A stretch of 64,000 bases of DNA from Parapusillimonas sp013416435 (lineage in GTDB: Bacteria > Pseudomonadota > Gammaproteobacteria > Burkholderiales > Burkholderiaceae_B). Location of the stretch: positions 868,001 through 932,000 of the forward strand of contig NZ_CP197474.1 in NCBI RefSeq assembly GCF_052180245.1, in the 5' to 3' direction. Both the position numbers and the translations under genes were made by a program. This document shows, piece after piece, positions 44,690-52,872 of this stretch (positions are counted from its first letter, which is position 1; every line of letters starts with the position of its first letter). The notes under the pieces are model-generated. The model saw only the letters and a program-made list of their open reading frames with translations, was not told where the DNA came from and did not search any database.

Positions 44690-45712
44690 ATGCATATCCT
44701 GGTGACCCAGGAATTCGCAAGAGAATATGGACAGCATGTGCTCTCCATCGCCCCTTCTGGCAGCCAGCTGGTCTGTCTGGACCCGACTCGGGATGAGCCT
44801 CCCGCAAAGCTGGAAAAGGCGGACATTGCCTTCCTGTCATTGGACCTGATGGGCGGGCAGGACACTGTCGGCGCTCATCCGCGGCTTAGGGCTTTTTCAA
44901 GAGTAATAGAGCAGGTGCCCCGGTTACGATGGCTTCACACCCAGGCGGCCGGTGCAGATCGGCCCGTGCTGCAGGATGCGCTGCGCAGAGGAGTGATCGT
45001 CACGACATCTTCGGGCGTCACCTCGGAGACCGTGGCGCATACGGCAATTGCCGGCATGCTTGCGCTGGCGCGGGGTGTGCCGGATTGGGTTTCCGCCCAG
45101 TCCAGAAAGGCATGGTCCACGCCGGCTCGTGCTCATTGGCCCCGGGATATCAACGGCAGCAAGGCATTGATCATCGGCACGGGGCCTATTGGCCAAGCAA
45201 TCGCCCGCATTCTGAAGGCCATGGCGGTGCGCGTAAGCGGCGTCAGGCGAAGCCAGGACTTGTTGCCGGGATTTGACCGCATGTTGAGTTTCGATCAGGG
45301 CGGCTCGGCGTTGCCCGATGTGGATTGGATTTTTCTTGCCTGCCCCTTGAACGACCGGACACGTGGCTTGGTCGACCGCGAATTCCTGGCAAGGCTTGCC
45401 CCGCACGCCTGCCTTATCAACGTGGCTCGCGGCGAAGTGGTCATAGACGGCGCGGTGCAGTCCGCTTTACATGCCGGAAGCCTTGGAGGCTATTACAGCG
45501 ACGTCTTCAAAGACGAGCCATTGGCGGCGGCATCGGAGTGGTGGGAAACACCGAGAACGCTGATTTCCTCCCATCTCGCAGCATTGTCCCAGGGGTATGG
45601 CGCCCGAGCGGCGAATGCTTTCTTTGAGAACCTCGAGCGCTATGTGCAAGGCGAGCCTTTGCGCAATGTCGTGGCGGCTCCAATTGCATCAGGATCCATA
45701 AAGCCTTTATGA
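44690..45712 (+). CDS. D-2-hydroxyacid dehydrogenase family protein
   Basis: 340 residues from the ATG at 44690, 8 bp after GGAG; a GTG one codon earlier is possible. NAD-binding loop IIGTGPIGQAIARIL, catalytic Arg in NVARGEVVIDG, Glu in DVFKDEPL and His in SSHLAALS are visible. It reduces a 2-keto acid or oxidises a D-2-hydroxyacid. It overlaps the following amidase by 4 bp (ATGA), so the two act in one pathway, perhaps on a hydroxy or keto amide. Confidence 0.9.
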   Translation: MHILVTQEFAREYGQHVLSIAPSGSQLVCLDPTRDEPPAKLEKADIAFLSLDLMGGQDTVGAHPRLRAFSRVIEQVPRLRWLHTQAAGADRPVLQDALRRGVIVTTSSGVTSETVAHTAIAGMLALARGVPDWVSAQSRKAWSTPARAHWPRDINGSKALIIGTGPIGQAIARILKAMAVRVSGVRRSQDLLPGFDRMLSFDQGGSALPDVDWIFLACPLNDRTRGLVDREFLARLAPHACLINVARGEVVIDGAVQSALHAGSLGGYYSDVFKDEPLAAASEWWETPRTLISSHLAALSQGYGARAANAFFENLERYVQGEPLRNVVAAPIASGSIKPL

Positions 45713-47184
45713 ACATTCGATCCGCATCCGTCGTCGAACTCGACGCCGTCTCGCTGTCCCATGCCATTGCAGGCCGTGCGCTTTCTTGCGTAGAGGTCCT
45801 GCAGGCCTATCTGGATCATATCGAGCGCCTCAATCCGCTGGTCAACGCCATTGTTGCGCCGGTCGATGCAGATGCGCTGATGAAGCAGGCTCGAAGCCTG
45901 GATGACGAGCTGGCGCGCGGGCACTGGAGAGGGCCGCTGCATGGGCTGCCGCAGGCGCCGAAGGACATACTGCCGGTCGCTGGCATGGTCACCACCCGTG
46001 GCTCGCCGATCTTTGCCGGGCAGGTCGCTGCAACCGATGCGATCATTTTCGAACGCGCGCGCGCAGGCGGCGCAATTTTCATTGGCCGCAGCAATTCCCC
46101 GGAGTTCGGTCTGGGCGGGCATACCTACAATCCTGTGTACGGCAAGACGCGCAACGCCTTCAATACCGCTTTTTCGGCGGGCGGCAGCAGTGGCGGTGCG
46201 GCGGTCGCCGTCGCGCTGCGCATGTTGCCCGTCGCTGATGGTTCCGACATGATGGGATCGCTGCGCACGCCGGCAGCCTTCAATAACGTATATGGCTTCC
46301 GGACCACTTTCGGCTGCGTGCCATACGGCCCTGCGGACGAGGTCTTTTTTCAGCAGTTCAGCGTGGCTGGCCCCATGGCGCGAAACGTCGCCGATCTGGC
46401 GATGCTATTGGGAGTTCAGGCCGGCTTCGATGCCCGAACGCCGCTTACGCGTCGCGGGTCGGGGTTGGATCAGCCGTTTCAAGTTCCGTCGCGCGACTGG
46501 CGCGGCGTACGTATCGGCTGGCTGGGCGATCTCGACGGCCGCCTGCCGATGGAGCCCGGTCTCCTCGAAACCTGCGCGCAAGCGCTTGCGCATTTCGAGG
46601 TGCTGGGTTGCCGCGTGGAACCGCTGCCGCTGGATTTCGACCTTGAGCGTCTATGGCGGGCCTGGATCGATTTGCGCAGCTTCTGCGTGAGCGGTGCGAA
46701 TGCCGCCCTGTACGCGGATCCGAGCACTCGATCGAAGCTTAAGCCCGAAGCCGTCTGGGAAATCGAGCGCGGCCTGCAGCTGAGCGGCCCTCAGGTTTAC
46801 GAGGCATTGAAGGTGCGCAGCGCCTGGTATCAGCATCTGCATGCCCTGTTCGAACACGTCGACTTCCTTGTGTTGCCGGCCACGCAAGTATTTCCCTTCG
46901 AGGCCGAGCTGGACTGGCCCCATTCCATAGGCGGGCACGAAATGGCGACCTATCACCGCTGGATGGAGGTCACCATTCCCGCAACCATGGCGGGGCTTCC
47001 GGCCCTCGCGGCCCCGGCAGGCCTGGGCCCGCATGGATTGCCGGCCGGTATCCAGATCATCGGGCCTGCACATGCCGACGCCGCCGTGCTGCAGATCGGA
47101 GATGCCTACGATAAGGCAAGCGGCTATTCCCGTCTTCGAAGCCCGCTGCTCGAAGGAGACCTTTCGGGGAAGTCAGCGCGCTAG
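45709..47184 (+). CDS. Amidase signature family hydrolase
   Basis: 491 residues. Triad K85 (PQAPKDILPVAG), S160 (AGGSSGGAAVAVAL) and S184 (SDMMGSLRTPAA). PKD in place of the usual VKD is a small deviation. It is translationally coupled to the dehydrogenase before it. Third amidase of the window. Substrate unknown. Confidence 0.9.
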   Translation: MNIRSASVVELDAVSLSHAIAGRALSCVEVLQAYLDHIERLNPLVNAIVAPVDADALMKQARSLDDELARGHWRGPLHGLPQAPKDILPVAGMVTTRGSPIFAGQVAATDAIIFERARAGGAIFIGRSNSPEFGLGGHTYNPVYGKTRNAFNTAFSAGGSSGGAAVAVALRMLPVADGSDMMGSLRTPAAFNNVYGFRTTFGCVPYGPADEVFFQQFSVAGPMARNVADLAMLLGVQAGFDARTPLTRRGSGLDQPFQVPSRDWRGVRIGWLGDLDGRLPMEPGLLETCAQALAHFEVLGCRVEPLPLDFDLERLWRAWIDLRSFCVSGANAALYADPSTRSKLKPEAVWEIERGLQLSGPQVYEALKVRSAWYQHLHALFEHVDFLVLPATQVFPFEAELDWPHSIGGHEMATYHRWMEVTIPATMAGLPALAAPAGLGPHGLPAGIQIIGPAHADAAVLQIGDAYDKASGYSRLRSPLLEGDLSGKSAR

Positions 47185-47282
47185 AGGGCACCTAGAAAAG
47201 TTCAATCGCAAGGAACGGGAATCTCAACGGCCGCTGGGACGCCTACACTGGCATTATCTTCAGAAAACACGACTGATGCGCA

Positions 47283-48047
47283 ATGAGCCCTTTCCTTATC
47301 GCTTGCAAGTACGACTCCCGCAGGTCTGGAGGCGAAGCTTGTACAGCACTTTCACAACTGGACTCCTTCGACTGGGGGGCCATCGAGCAATCGCTTGGTG
47401 AACATGGCAATGCGGTCTTGCCTCGCCTGTTGTCGGTGAATCAGTGCAAGGAAGTCTCCGCCCTTTACCCGCGTGAAGAAGGCTTTCGCTCGCGTATCGT
47501 GATGGCGCGGCACGGCTTTGGCCGCGGTGAATACAAGTATTTCGCCTACCCATTGCCACCCTTGCTCGATCAATTGCGCCATGCACTGTATCTTCGGCTT
47601 GCGCCGATCGCCAATCGCTGGAACCGCCAGCTGGGTGTCGGCATACGCTATCCGGACGAGCTCGACAGCTTCCTGGAGCGATGCCACGAAGCAGGCCAGG
47701 TACGTCCAACGCCCCTCATTCTTCAATACGGTCCAGGTGACTACAACTGCCTGCACCAGGACCTGTACGGAGAGCATGTATTCCCCTTGCAGGTCGCTGT
47801 CCTGCTTTCCGAGCCAGGCAGAGATTTCACCGGTGGAGAATTCGTAATGACGGAGAGCTCGGCAAGAGGCCAGCGGGCCGACGTCGTGGCGCTGCAGCAA
47901 GGCGACGCGGTGGCTTTCACGGTCAACCAGCGGCCGGCCGCCGGAAAACGCGCCGGCACGCGCAAGGTTGCGATGCGCCATGGCGTCAGCCGCCTGCGCA
48001 GCGGCAAACGGTACACCGTTGGATTGATTTTCCATGACGCCCGGTAA
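47283..48047 (+). CDS. 2OG-Fe(II) oxygenase family protein (copy 1)
   Basis: 254 residues; the first 25 are poorly conserved against the paralog at 48855, so a later start near residue 24 is possible. The double-stranded beta-helix carries the iron motif H158-x-D160 (NCLHQDLYGEHVFPLQ), the distal H233 (AMRHGVSRLRSGKRY) and the 2-oxoglutarate arginine near R243. FTGGEFVMTE is a family landmark. It overlaps the reading frame before alkB and ends 16 bp before the alkB start, so the two are co-transcribed. The target may be a nucleic acid or protein; this is inference from context. Confidence 0.82.
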   Translation: MSPFLIACKYDSRRSGGEACTALSQLDSFDWGAIEQSLGEHGNAVLPRLLSVNQCKEVSALYPREEGFRSRIVMARHGFGRGEYKYFAYPLPPLLDQLRHALYLRLAPIANRWNRQLGVGIRYPDELDSFLERCHEAGQVRPTPLILQYGPGDYNCLHQDLYGEHVFPLQVAVLLSEPGRDFTGGEFVMTESSARGQRADVVALQQGDAVAFTVNQRPAAGKRAGTRKVAMRHGVSRLRSGKRYTVGLIFHDAR

Positions 48048-48063
48048 GGAACACGCAAAAGCC

Positions 48064-48711
48064 ATGAATCTCGATCTTTTTCACGATGCCGATTCAGGCC
48101 GGCGCGAACGTATCGGGCCTTCAGCTTTTGTCTTGCGAGGATTCGCGTTGCCATATGTCGATGAGTTGTTGCCGGCTATCTCCGGCATCGAAGCGGCTGC
48201 GCCGTTTCGCAACATGGTGACGCCGGGCGGCTTCACCATGTCCGTAGCTCTGACCAATTGCGGCGCTCTGGGCTGGACGACGGACCGGCGGGGCTACCGT
48301 TATACGGATATTGATCCCGACACTTCGAGACCATGGCCGGCGATGCCCATCCCGTTTGCCCGACTCGCGCGCGAGGCCGCAGCGGCGGCGGGCTTCGCCG
48401 GCTTCGAGCCAGACGCCTGCTTGATCAATCGCTACCTGCCCGGCTCAAGAATGTCCCTGCATCAGGACAGGGACGAACGGGATTTTTCTGCTCCGATCGT
48501 ATCTGTATCGCTCGGCATGCCGGCCATTTTTTTGTTCGGAGGCCACGAGCGGGCCGACAAAGCGGCGAAAGTGCAGCTCTATCATGGCGACGTCGTGGTA
48601 TGGGGAGGCGAGGACCGTCTGAGATATCACGGCGTGATGCCGCTCAAGCATGGTTCCCATCCTTTACTGGGCAGCACTCGCATCAACTTTACCTTTCGCA
48701 AGGCGGGATAG
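48064..48711 (+). CDS. alkB: AlkB DNA/RNA oxidative demethylase
   Basis: 215 residues from the ATG at 48064, aligned with the E. coli N-terminus (M-LDLF); an ATG at 48034 would add ten residues. H133, D135 (SLHQDRDE) and H189 (RYHGVMPL) bind iron; R206 and R212 (STRINFTFRKAG) bind 2-oxoglutarate. MVTPGGFTMSVALTNCG and WTTDRRGYRY are the nucleotide-lid residues. It removes 1-methyladenine and 3-methylcytosine lesions. It is not linked to ada here but lies between two paralogous oxygenase genes. A palindrome unit begins 2 bp after the stop. Confidence 0.95.
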   Translation: MNLDLFHDADSGRRERIGPSAFVLRGFALPYVDELLPAISGIEAAAPFRNMVTPGGFTMSVALTNCGALGWTTDRRGYRYTDIDPDTSRPWPAMPIPFARLAREAAAAAGFAGFEPDACLINRYLPGSRMSLHQDRDERDFSAPIVSVSLGMPAIFLFGGHERADKAAKVQLYHGDVVVWGGEDRLRYHGVMPLKHGSHPLLGSTRINFTFRKAG

Positions 48712-48712
48712 A

Positions 48713-48784
48713 GGGGTCAGACCCCATAAGGGGTCTGACCCCATGACGCCGCCACAGCCCAGGTCCCATACGGGGTCTGACCCC
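48713..48784. repeat. Palindrome array D: one unit and one degenerate unit
   Basis: A full unit at 48713-48742 (centre ATAA) and a decayed one at 48761-48784 whose left arm has lost several bases; starts are 48 bp apart. This is the only array between co-directional genes (alkB and the second oxygenase), so it may separate their transcription. Confidence 0.9.
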
Positions 48785-48854
48785 ATGACCCCCACTTCTT
48801 GAAGTCGTGCCATTGGAATTAGACCCGTCTTTTATCGCTAACAGGAGCTGGATC

Positions 48855-49565
48855 TTGACCGTGCCAATGCAATCGTTCGACCGGCTGGACTGGCCAAGCA
48901 TCGCCAGCCAGCTCGACATCGAAGGCTACGCCTTGCTGCCAGGGCTGCTGTCCCGAGAGAAGGCGCAAGGCCTGATCGCCCGGTTGGGCACGGACGCGAG
49001 CGGACTGCGTCGCGAGCCTCTGGCTTCAAGCGGCCTGGGGTGTGGCGATCTATTCTATTTTGAGGACCCGCTGCCAGTACCGCTACCGGCTTGGCGCAGT
49101 GGTTTCTATCGCCATCTGGCACCCATCGCGAATCGTTGGAACGAAACGCTGGATATGCCGTATCGCTATCCGGCTGAACTCGACGAATTTCTTCAGCGCT
49201 GTCGCGAGGCAGGCCAGGCCAGAGCGCTCTCTCACCTGAGCCGGCTGGGCATGGCGGATTATCTGGCCTTGCATCAACGCAAGGAAGGCGCACATGTCTT
49301 CCCGCTACAGATCGTGGTCCTGCTGGCCGAGCCGAGTTCGGATTTCGAGGGAGGCGAGTTCGTCATGACGGAGCAACGCCAGCGCATGCAGTCGCGTCCC
49401 ATGGTGCTGCCGCTGAGGCTGGGAGATGCCGCCATCATCAGCACCGCGCACCGTCCTTTCAAGGGCGGCAAGGGCTATTACCGCGTCAACCTGAAGCACG
49501 CCATCAGCCGCGTGCGTCGCGGCGTGCGCGTGGGGCTGGAATTGTCCTTCCACGATGGGCCGTGA
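48855..49565 (+). CDS. 2OG-Fe(II) oxygenase paralog with altered iron site (copy 2)
   Basis: 236 residues from a TTG at 48855, 7 bp after AGGAG; an ATG at 48867 and a GTG at 48807 are alternatives. Colinear with copy 1: GYALLPGLLS, LAPIANRWN, YPAELDEFLQRCREAGQ, HVFPLQIVVLLAEP, GGEFVMTE. The iron motif reads H140-Q-R142 in place of HxD, while distal H215 and R225 are kept. The lost aspartate predicts weak or no iron oxygenase activity unless another ligand is used. It is behind array D, so it may be separately expressed. Confidence 0.78.
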   Translation: MTVPMQSFDRLDWPSIASQLDIEGYALLPGLLSREKAQGLIARLGTDASGLRREPLASSGLGCGDLFYFEDPLPVPLPAWRSGFYRHLAPIANRWNETLDMPYRYPAELDEFLQRCREAGQARALSHLSRLGMADYLALHQRKEGAHVFPLQIVVLLAEPSSDFEGGEFVMTEQRQRMQSRPMVLPLRLGDAAIISTAHRPFKGGKGYYRVNLKHAISRVRRGVRVGLELSFHDGP

Positions 49566-49591
49566 CGGCGCGCACAGCGGCGCCCGCCAGT

Positions 49592-50071
49592 TCAGCCGCG
49601 CCTGGCCGTCTCTATCGCCGCGATATCGATCTTTCCCATATCCATCATGGCCTCAAAGGCGCGCTTTGCTGCGGCCTGGTCGGAATCGGTGATCGCCGCC
49701 GTCAGGGCACGCGGCGTGATCTGCCAGGACAGTCCCCATTTATCCTTGCACCAGCCGCAGGCGCTTTCCTTCCCGCCATTTTGAACTATTGCGTTCCACA
49801 AGCGGTCCGTTTCGGCCTGGTCATCGGTGGCAACCTGAAAGGAAAACGCCTCATTGTGCTTGAATGCGGAGCCGCCGTTCAAGCCCAGGCACGGTATGCC
49901 CATGACGGTGAATTCGACCGTCAACACATCGCCTTGCTTGCCATCCGGATAGTCGCCGGGCGCATGATGGACGGCGGTAACCGCGCTGTCCGGAAATGTT
50001 TCGGCATAGAACTTCGCGGCCTCCAGCGCCGTACCGTCATACCAGAGGCAAACCGTATTCTTGCTGACCAT
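49592..50071 (-). CDS. VOC family (PhnB-like, 3-demethylubiquinone methyltransferase-type fold) protein
   Basis: 159 residues. Two beta-alpha-beta-beta-beta modules: NTVCLWYDGTALEAAKFYAETFPDS and NEAFSFQVATDDQAETDRLW. GWCKDKWGLSWQITP is the common PhnB-family landmark. The family name is historical and most members have no known reaction. It converges with the second oxygenase (26 bp) and is divergent from the EamA gene. Confidence 0.87.
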   Translation of the reverse strand: MVSKNTVCLWYDGTALEAAKFYAETFPDSAVTAVHHAPGDYPDGKQGDVLTVEFTVMGIPCLGLNGGSAFKHNEAFSFQVATDDQAETDRLWNAIVQNGGKESACGWCKDKWGLSWQITPRALTAAITDSDQAAAKRAFEAMMDMGKIDIAAIETARRG

Positions 50072-50193
50072 CTTGATTCTCCTGAAAAAGGGTATATGCC
50101 GCAGTCGGCAATCCGCATACCGTTGCGTGGCTTATGCGTGCACAATTGCGTTTCGTAAGTCCCAACGGTAGCTTACGCCCTAGGAATCAATAC

Positions 50194-51108
50194 ATGAATG
50201 CACAAACACCCGAGCCCCGCCGAGCCTCACGTCTGTTTCCTCTGCTGCTTCTGCTTGGGGGCGGGGTTCTGCTGGGCCTGTCGGTGAACCTTGCCAAGCT
50301 GGCCGGGCATGTCGGGTTGACTCCCCTGGCGTTTTTGGCTTGGTCGATCACAGGCGCTGCATTGATATTGCTGCTCATGGCGGTGTTGCGTGGCAACCCG
50401 CCGCCCGTCGACAGGCGCTGCCTGCGTTATTACGTGATATCCGCCGTGGTCAGCGTCGCCGGCCCGAATCTCGTGTTTTTCTCGGCCATTCCGCGTGTGG
50501 GCGCGAGTTTCGTGGCGCTTATCATCACCTTGCCGCCACTGTTGACATACATTGGCGCGCTGGCCTTTGGCTTGGAGCGTTTCCAGGCCATCCGTGCAAT
50601 GGGCGTCGCAGCAGCGCTGGCGGGTGCGGGTGTCCTTGGGGCAAGCCAGCTGGCTGCGCCGGACGCGGACGTATTCTGGATTCTTCTGGTTTTTGCCGGT
50701 CCTATTCTGCTGGCCATAGGAAATCTGTATCGAAGCCTGGGCTGGCCCGAAGGTGTTTCCAGCGAGGCGCTGGCGCCGGGCATGCTGTTGGGCGCCGCCG
50801 TCATGCTGATGCTGGCCGGCCTGCTGCCGGGCCATTCGCTCGCCATACCGCTGGATTCGGGTACGGCGCTGTTGGTGATTGCCGCCCAGACGGTTGTCTT
50901 TGCCGGTCAATTCCTGGTGCTTTTCCTGCTGCAAAAAACCGGTGGCCCGGTCCTGCTGAGCCTTTTGGGATCGGTGGGTGCTGTGGTTGGCGTGCCGGTG
51001 GCCATTTTTTTACAGAACGAGGCTGCGCCGCAAGGCCTGTTGCCTGGGGCGGGATTGATTGCGCTTGGCGTCGCTCTGGTTGCGCGGGGCCAGGCCCGGC
51101 GCAGCTAG
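50194..51108 (+). CDS. EamA family (DMT) transporter
   Basis: 304 residues from the ATG at 50194 with AGGAA upstream. Ten hydrophobic helices arranged as two five-helix EamA repeats; landmarks are LSVNLAKLAGHVGLTPLAFLAWS, PRVGASFVALIITLPPLLTY and the end GLLPGAGLIALGVALVARG. Inner-membrane exporter of metabolites or drugs; substrate unknown. Confidence 0.88.
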   Translation: MNAQTPEPRRASRLFPLLLLLGGGVLLGLSVNLAKLAGHVGLTPLAFLAWSITGAALILLLMAVLRGNPPPVDRRCLRYYVISAVVSVAGPNLVFFSAIPRVGASFVALIITLPPLLTYIGALAFGLERFQAIRAMGVAAALAGAGVLGASQLAAPDADVFWILLVFAGPILLAIGNLYRSLGWPEGVSSEALAPGMLLGAAVMLMLAGLLPGHSLAIPLDSGTALLVIAAQTVVFAGQFLVLFLLQKTGGPVLLSLLGSVGAVVGVPVAIFLQNEAAPQGLLPGAGLIALGVALVARGQARRS

Positions 51109-51222
51109 CCTATCTGTGGGCATCCTATTTGCTGGCCGTTGTCCTCCCGGCGTGCTGCCATTGGCTGGTGGAACTCGAATCCGCCAAATTGCACGCTGAT
51201 ATGCATACTTGAAGAGGCAGGC

Positions 51223-51441
51223 ATGATGGATACGGACAAGCCGCAAGGCCAGAAGGGCGGGGCGCCCAGCCAGCCCAAAGCCACAGAGGGGCGCGACAAC
51301 GACTTGGAGAAGACGGGAACCGACGACCGGCCACGTTGGGAAGACGAGTTGCTTGGAAACTTCTTGCAGGACCCGTCGCCGGAGGGACAGGGAAGCCGGG
51401 AGGAAAAAGGGGTCGTCCCGGGCAAGAAGAAACGAGACTGA
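51223..51441 (+). CDS. Small disordered hydrophilic protein
   Basis: 72 residues from the first of two adjacent ATGs (51223, 51226), with GAAGAGGCAGG upstream. Rich in Asp, Gly, Lys and Pro and without hydrophobic core, so intrinsically disordered. No family known. It is similar in style to the 91-residue protein at 63709. 9 bp before a GFA gene. Confidence 0.6.
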   Translation: MMDTDKPQGQKGGAPSQPKATEGRDNDLEKTGTDDRPRWEDELLGNFLQDPSPEGQGSREEKGVVPGKKKRD

Positions 51442-51450
51442 AGGGGTGCC

Positions 51451-51945
51451 ATGATGCTATTGAAAGGATCTTGTCATTGCTCAGCCGTACGGTTCGAAGT
51501 CCAGAGCGTCAATCCCTACCCTTACCAGCGCTGCTATTGTTCCATCTGCCGCAAGACGCAGGGCGGCGGTGGATATGCGATCAACATCAGCGCCGATGCA
51601 CGCACCATGAAGGTGGCCGGCGCCGAGCATGTTTCCATTTATCATGCGCTGCTGCCGCAGCCGAACAGCGATAAGCGGCGTGCAAGCAGCGGCGAGCGCC
51701 ACTTCTGCAGTCGCTGTGGCAGCGCCTTGTGGCTCTTCAGTCCGGAATGGCCGGATCTCATTCACCCCTTTGCCTCGGCCATCGACACCGCCTTGCCCAT
51801 ACCGCCCGAGCATACTCATCTTTTCCTGGACTCCAAGGCGTCCTGGGTTGAGATCGAGTCACATCCTTCGGACAAGATGTTCGAGGCCTACCCGGAAGAG
51901 TCCATTGCCCAATGGCATGAGAGGCTGGATTTGAATGCGAAATAA
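51451..51945 (+). CDS. GFA family (CENP-V/GFA domain) protein
   Basis: 164 residues. Zinc cysteines are in GSCHCSAVRFEV, CYCSICRKTQGGGGY and HFCSRCGSALWLF. Longer than the GFA protein at 32973 and not closely alike. Probable glutathione-linked or metal-binding enzyme of unknown substrate. Its stop is followed by a signal-peptide protein 12 bp further on. Confidence 0.87.
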   Translation: MMLLKGSCHCSAVRFEVQSVNPYPYQRCYCSICRKTQGGGGYAINISADARTMKVAGAEHVSIYHALLPQPNSDKRRASSGERHFCSRCGSALWLFSPEWPDLIHPFASAIDTALPIPPEHTHLFLDSKASWVEIESHPSDKMFEAYPEESIAQWHERLDLNAK

Positions 51946-51957
51946 ATGGAGATCACG

Positions 51958-52416
51958 ATGGCGAAAAAATACTTGAATCGTTCCTCAGTTGCCCTGGCGA
52001 CGTTGATATTGGCTGGAGCCGCAGTGGCCGGCGCCGCGCAAGCGCAGCTTCCGCCGGCGCAGACCGCCAATGGCATCCAGTACGTGACGGGCGGCTTCGG
52101 CCAGGAAGAATCCAGCGCGTTCAAGCAGGCGCGGTCCAGTTATGCGCTGGCATTGACCTTCGCCGTCAGCGGCGCGGGCAGCACATCGTCGCCTTATGCC
52201 GGCAATGTGCAGGTACTCGTGCGCAACGCACAGGGTGGCACGGTTCTGAACGCCACGTCGACCGGCCCTTATTTTCTGGTGAACCTGGAACCGGGGACCT
52301 ATCGGCTTGACGCGACATATGAAGGCGATACGCAGTCCAGGGAAGTGGCCATTGCACAAGGCAAGACCGCGGATCTCAAGTTCACCTGGAAACGACCGGC
52401 CGCCGGTCCCGACTGA
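51958..52416 (+). CDS. Secreted carboxypeptidase-regulatory-like domain protein
   Basis: 152 residues from the ATG at 51958, 6 bp after GGAG. The signal peptide (LATLILAGAAVAGAAQA) ends near residue 31. The mature part has NVQVLVRNAQGGTVLNATSTG and FLVNLEPGTYRLDATYEGD, the pattern of a carboxypeptidase-regulatory (peptidase-associated) beta-sandwich. A function in adhesion or envelope structure is only guessed. It is in line with the GFA gene and may be in its operon. Confidence 0.75.
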   Translation: MAKKYLNRSSVALATLILAGAAVAGAAQAQLPPAQTANGIQYVTGGFGQEESSAFKQARSSYALALTFAVSGAGSTSSPYAGNVQVLVRNAQGGTVLNATSTGPYFLVNLEPGTYRLDATYEGDTQSREVAIAQGKTADLKFTWKRPAAGPD

Positions 52417-52486
52417 GGCCGCGGACGATATGGGTTCGACTATACTGCCGGCATAGTCCCCTGGCAGGCTGCGGTAGGAGAACCCA

Positions 52487-52861
52487 TTGATCGAACAGAG
52501 CGCAAGCGACCTCCGAACATTCATTCCCGCGCAGGATTTCGCGCTATCCAAGGAGTTCTACTCCGCTCTTGGTTGCGAATTGGCTTGGTCTGACGAAGGC
52601 CTGGCGCTGTTTCGCATTGCAGGATCCGGATTCTACCTGCAGCGCTATTACGTAAAAGAATGGGCCGAGAACTGCATGCTGCATATGTCCGTGAAAGACG
52701 CAGCCCGCTGCTTTGCGGACATCAAAAATCTGCTCGGATCGGGCCGCTTCCCTTCCGCTCGTGTCGTGCCGCCCAAACACGAGTCTTACGGTGCTCTGGT
52801 CACTTATGTCTGGGATCCATCAGGCGTCCTGCTGCATCTGGCCCAATGGGATGAGTCCTAA
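52487..52861 (+). CDS. VOC family/glyoxalase-like protein
   Basis: 124 residues from a TTG at 52487 with TAGGAG 6 bp upstream. One bleomycin-resistance-type module: FIPAQDFALSKEFYSALGC, then AGSGFYLQRYYV and the closing YVWDPSGVLLHLAQW. No substrate can be named. It is followed after 11 bp by the membrane protein gene. Confidence 0.8.
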   Translation: MIEQSASDLRTFIPAQDFALSKEFYSALGCELAWSDEGLALFRIAGSGFYLQRYYVKEWAENCMLHMSVKDAARCFADIKNLLGSGRFPSARVVPPKHESYGALVTYVWDPSGVLLHLAQWDES

Positions 52862-52872
52862 ACGCACTAACT

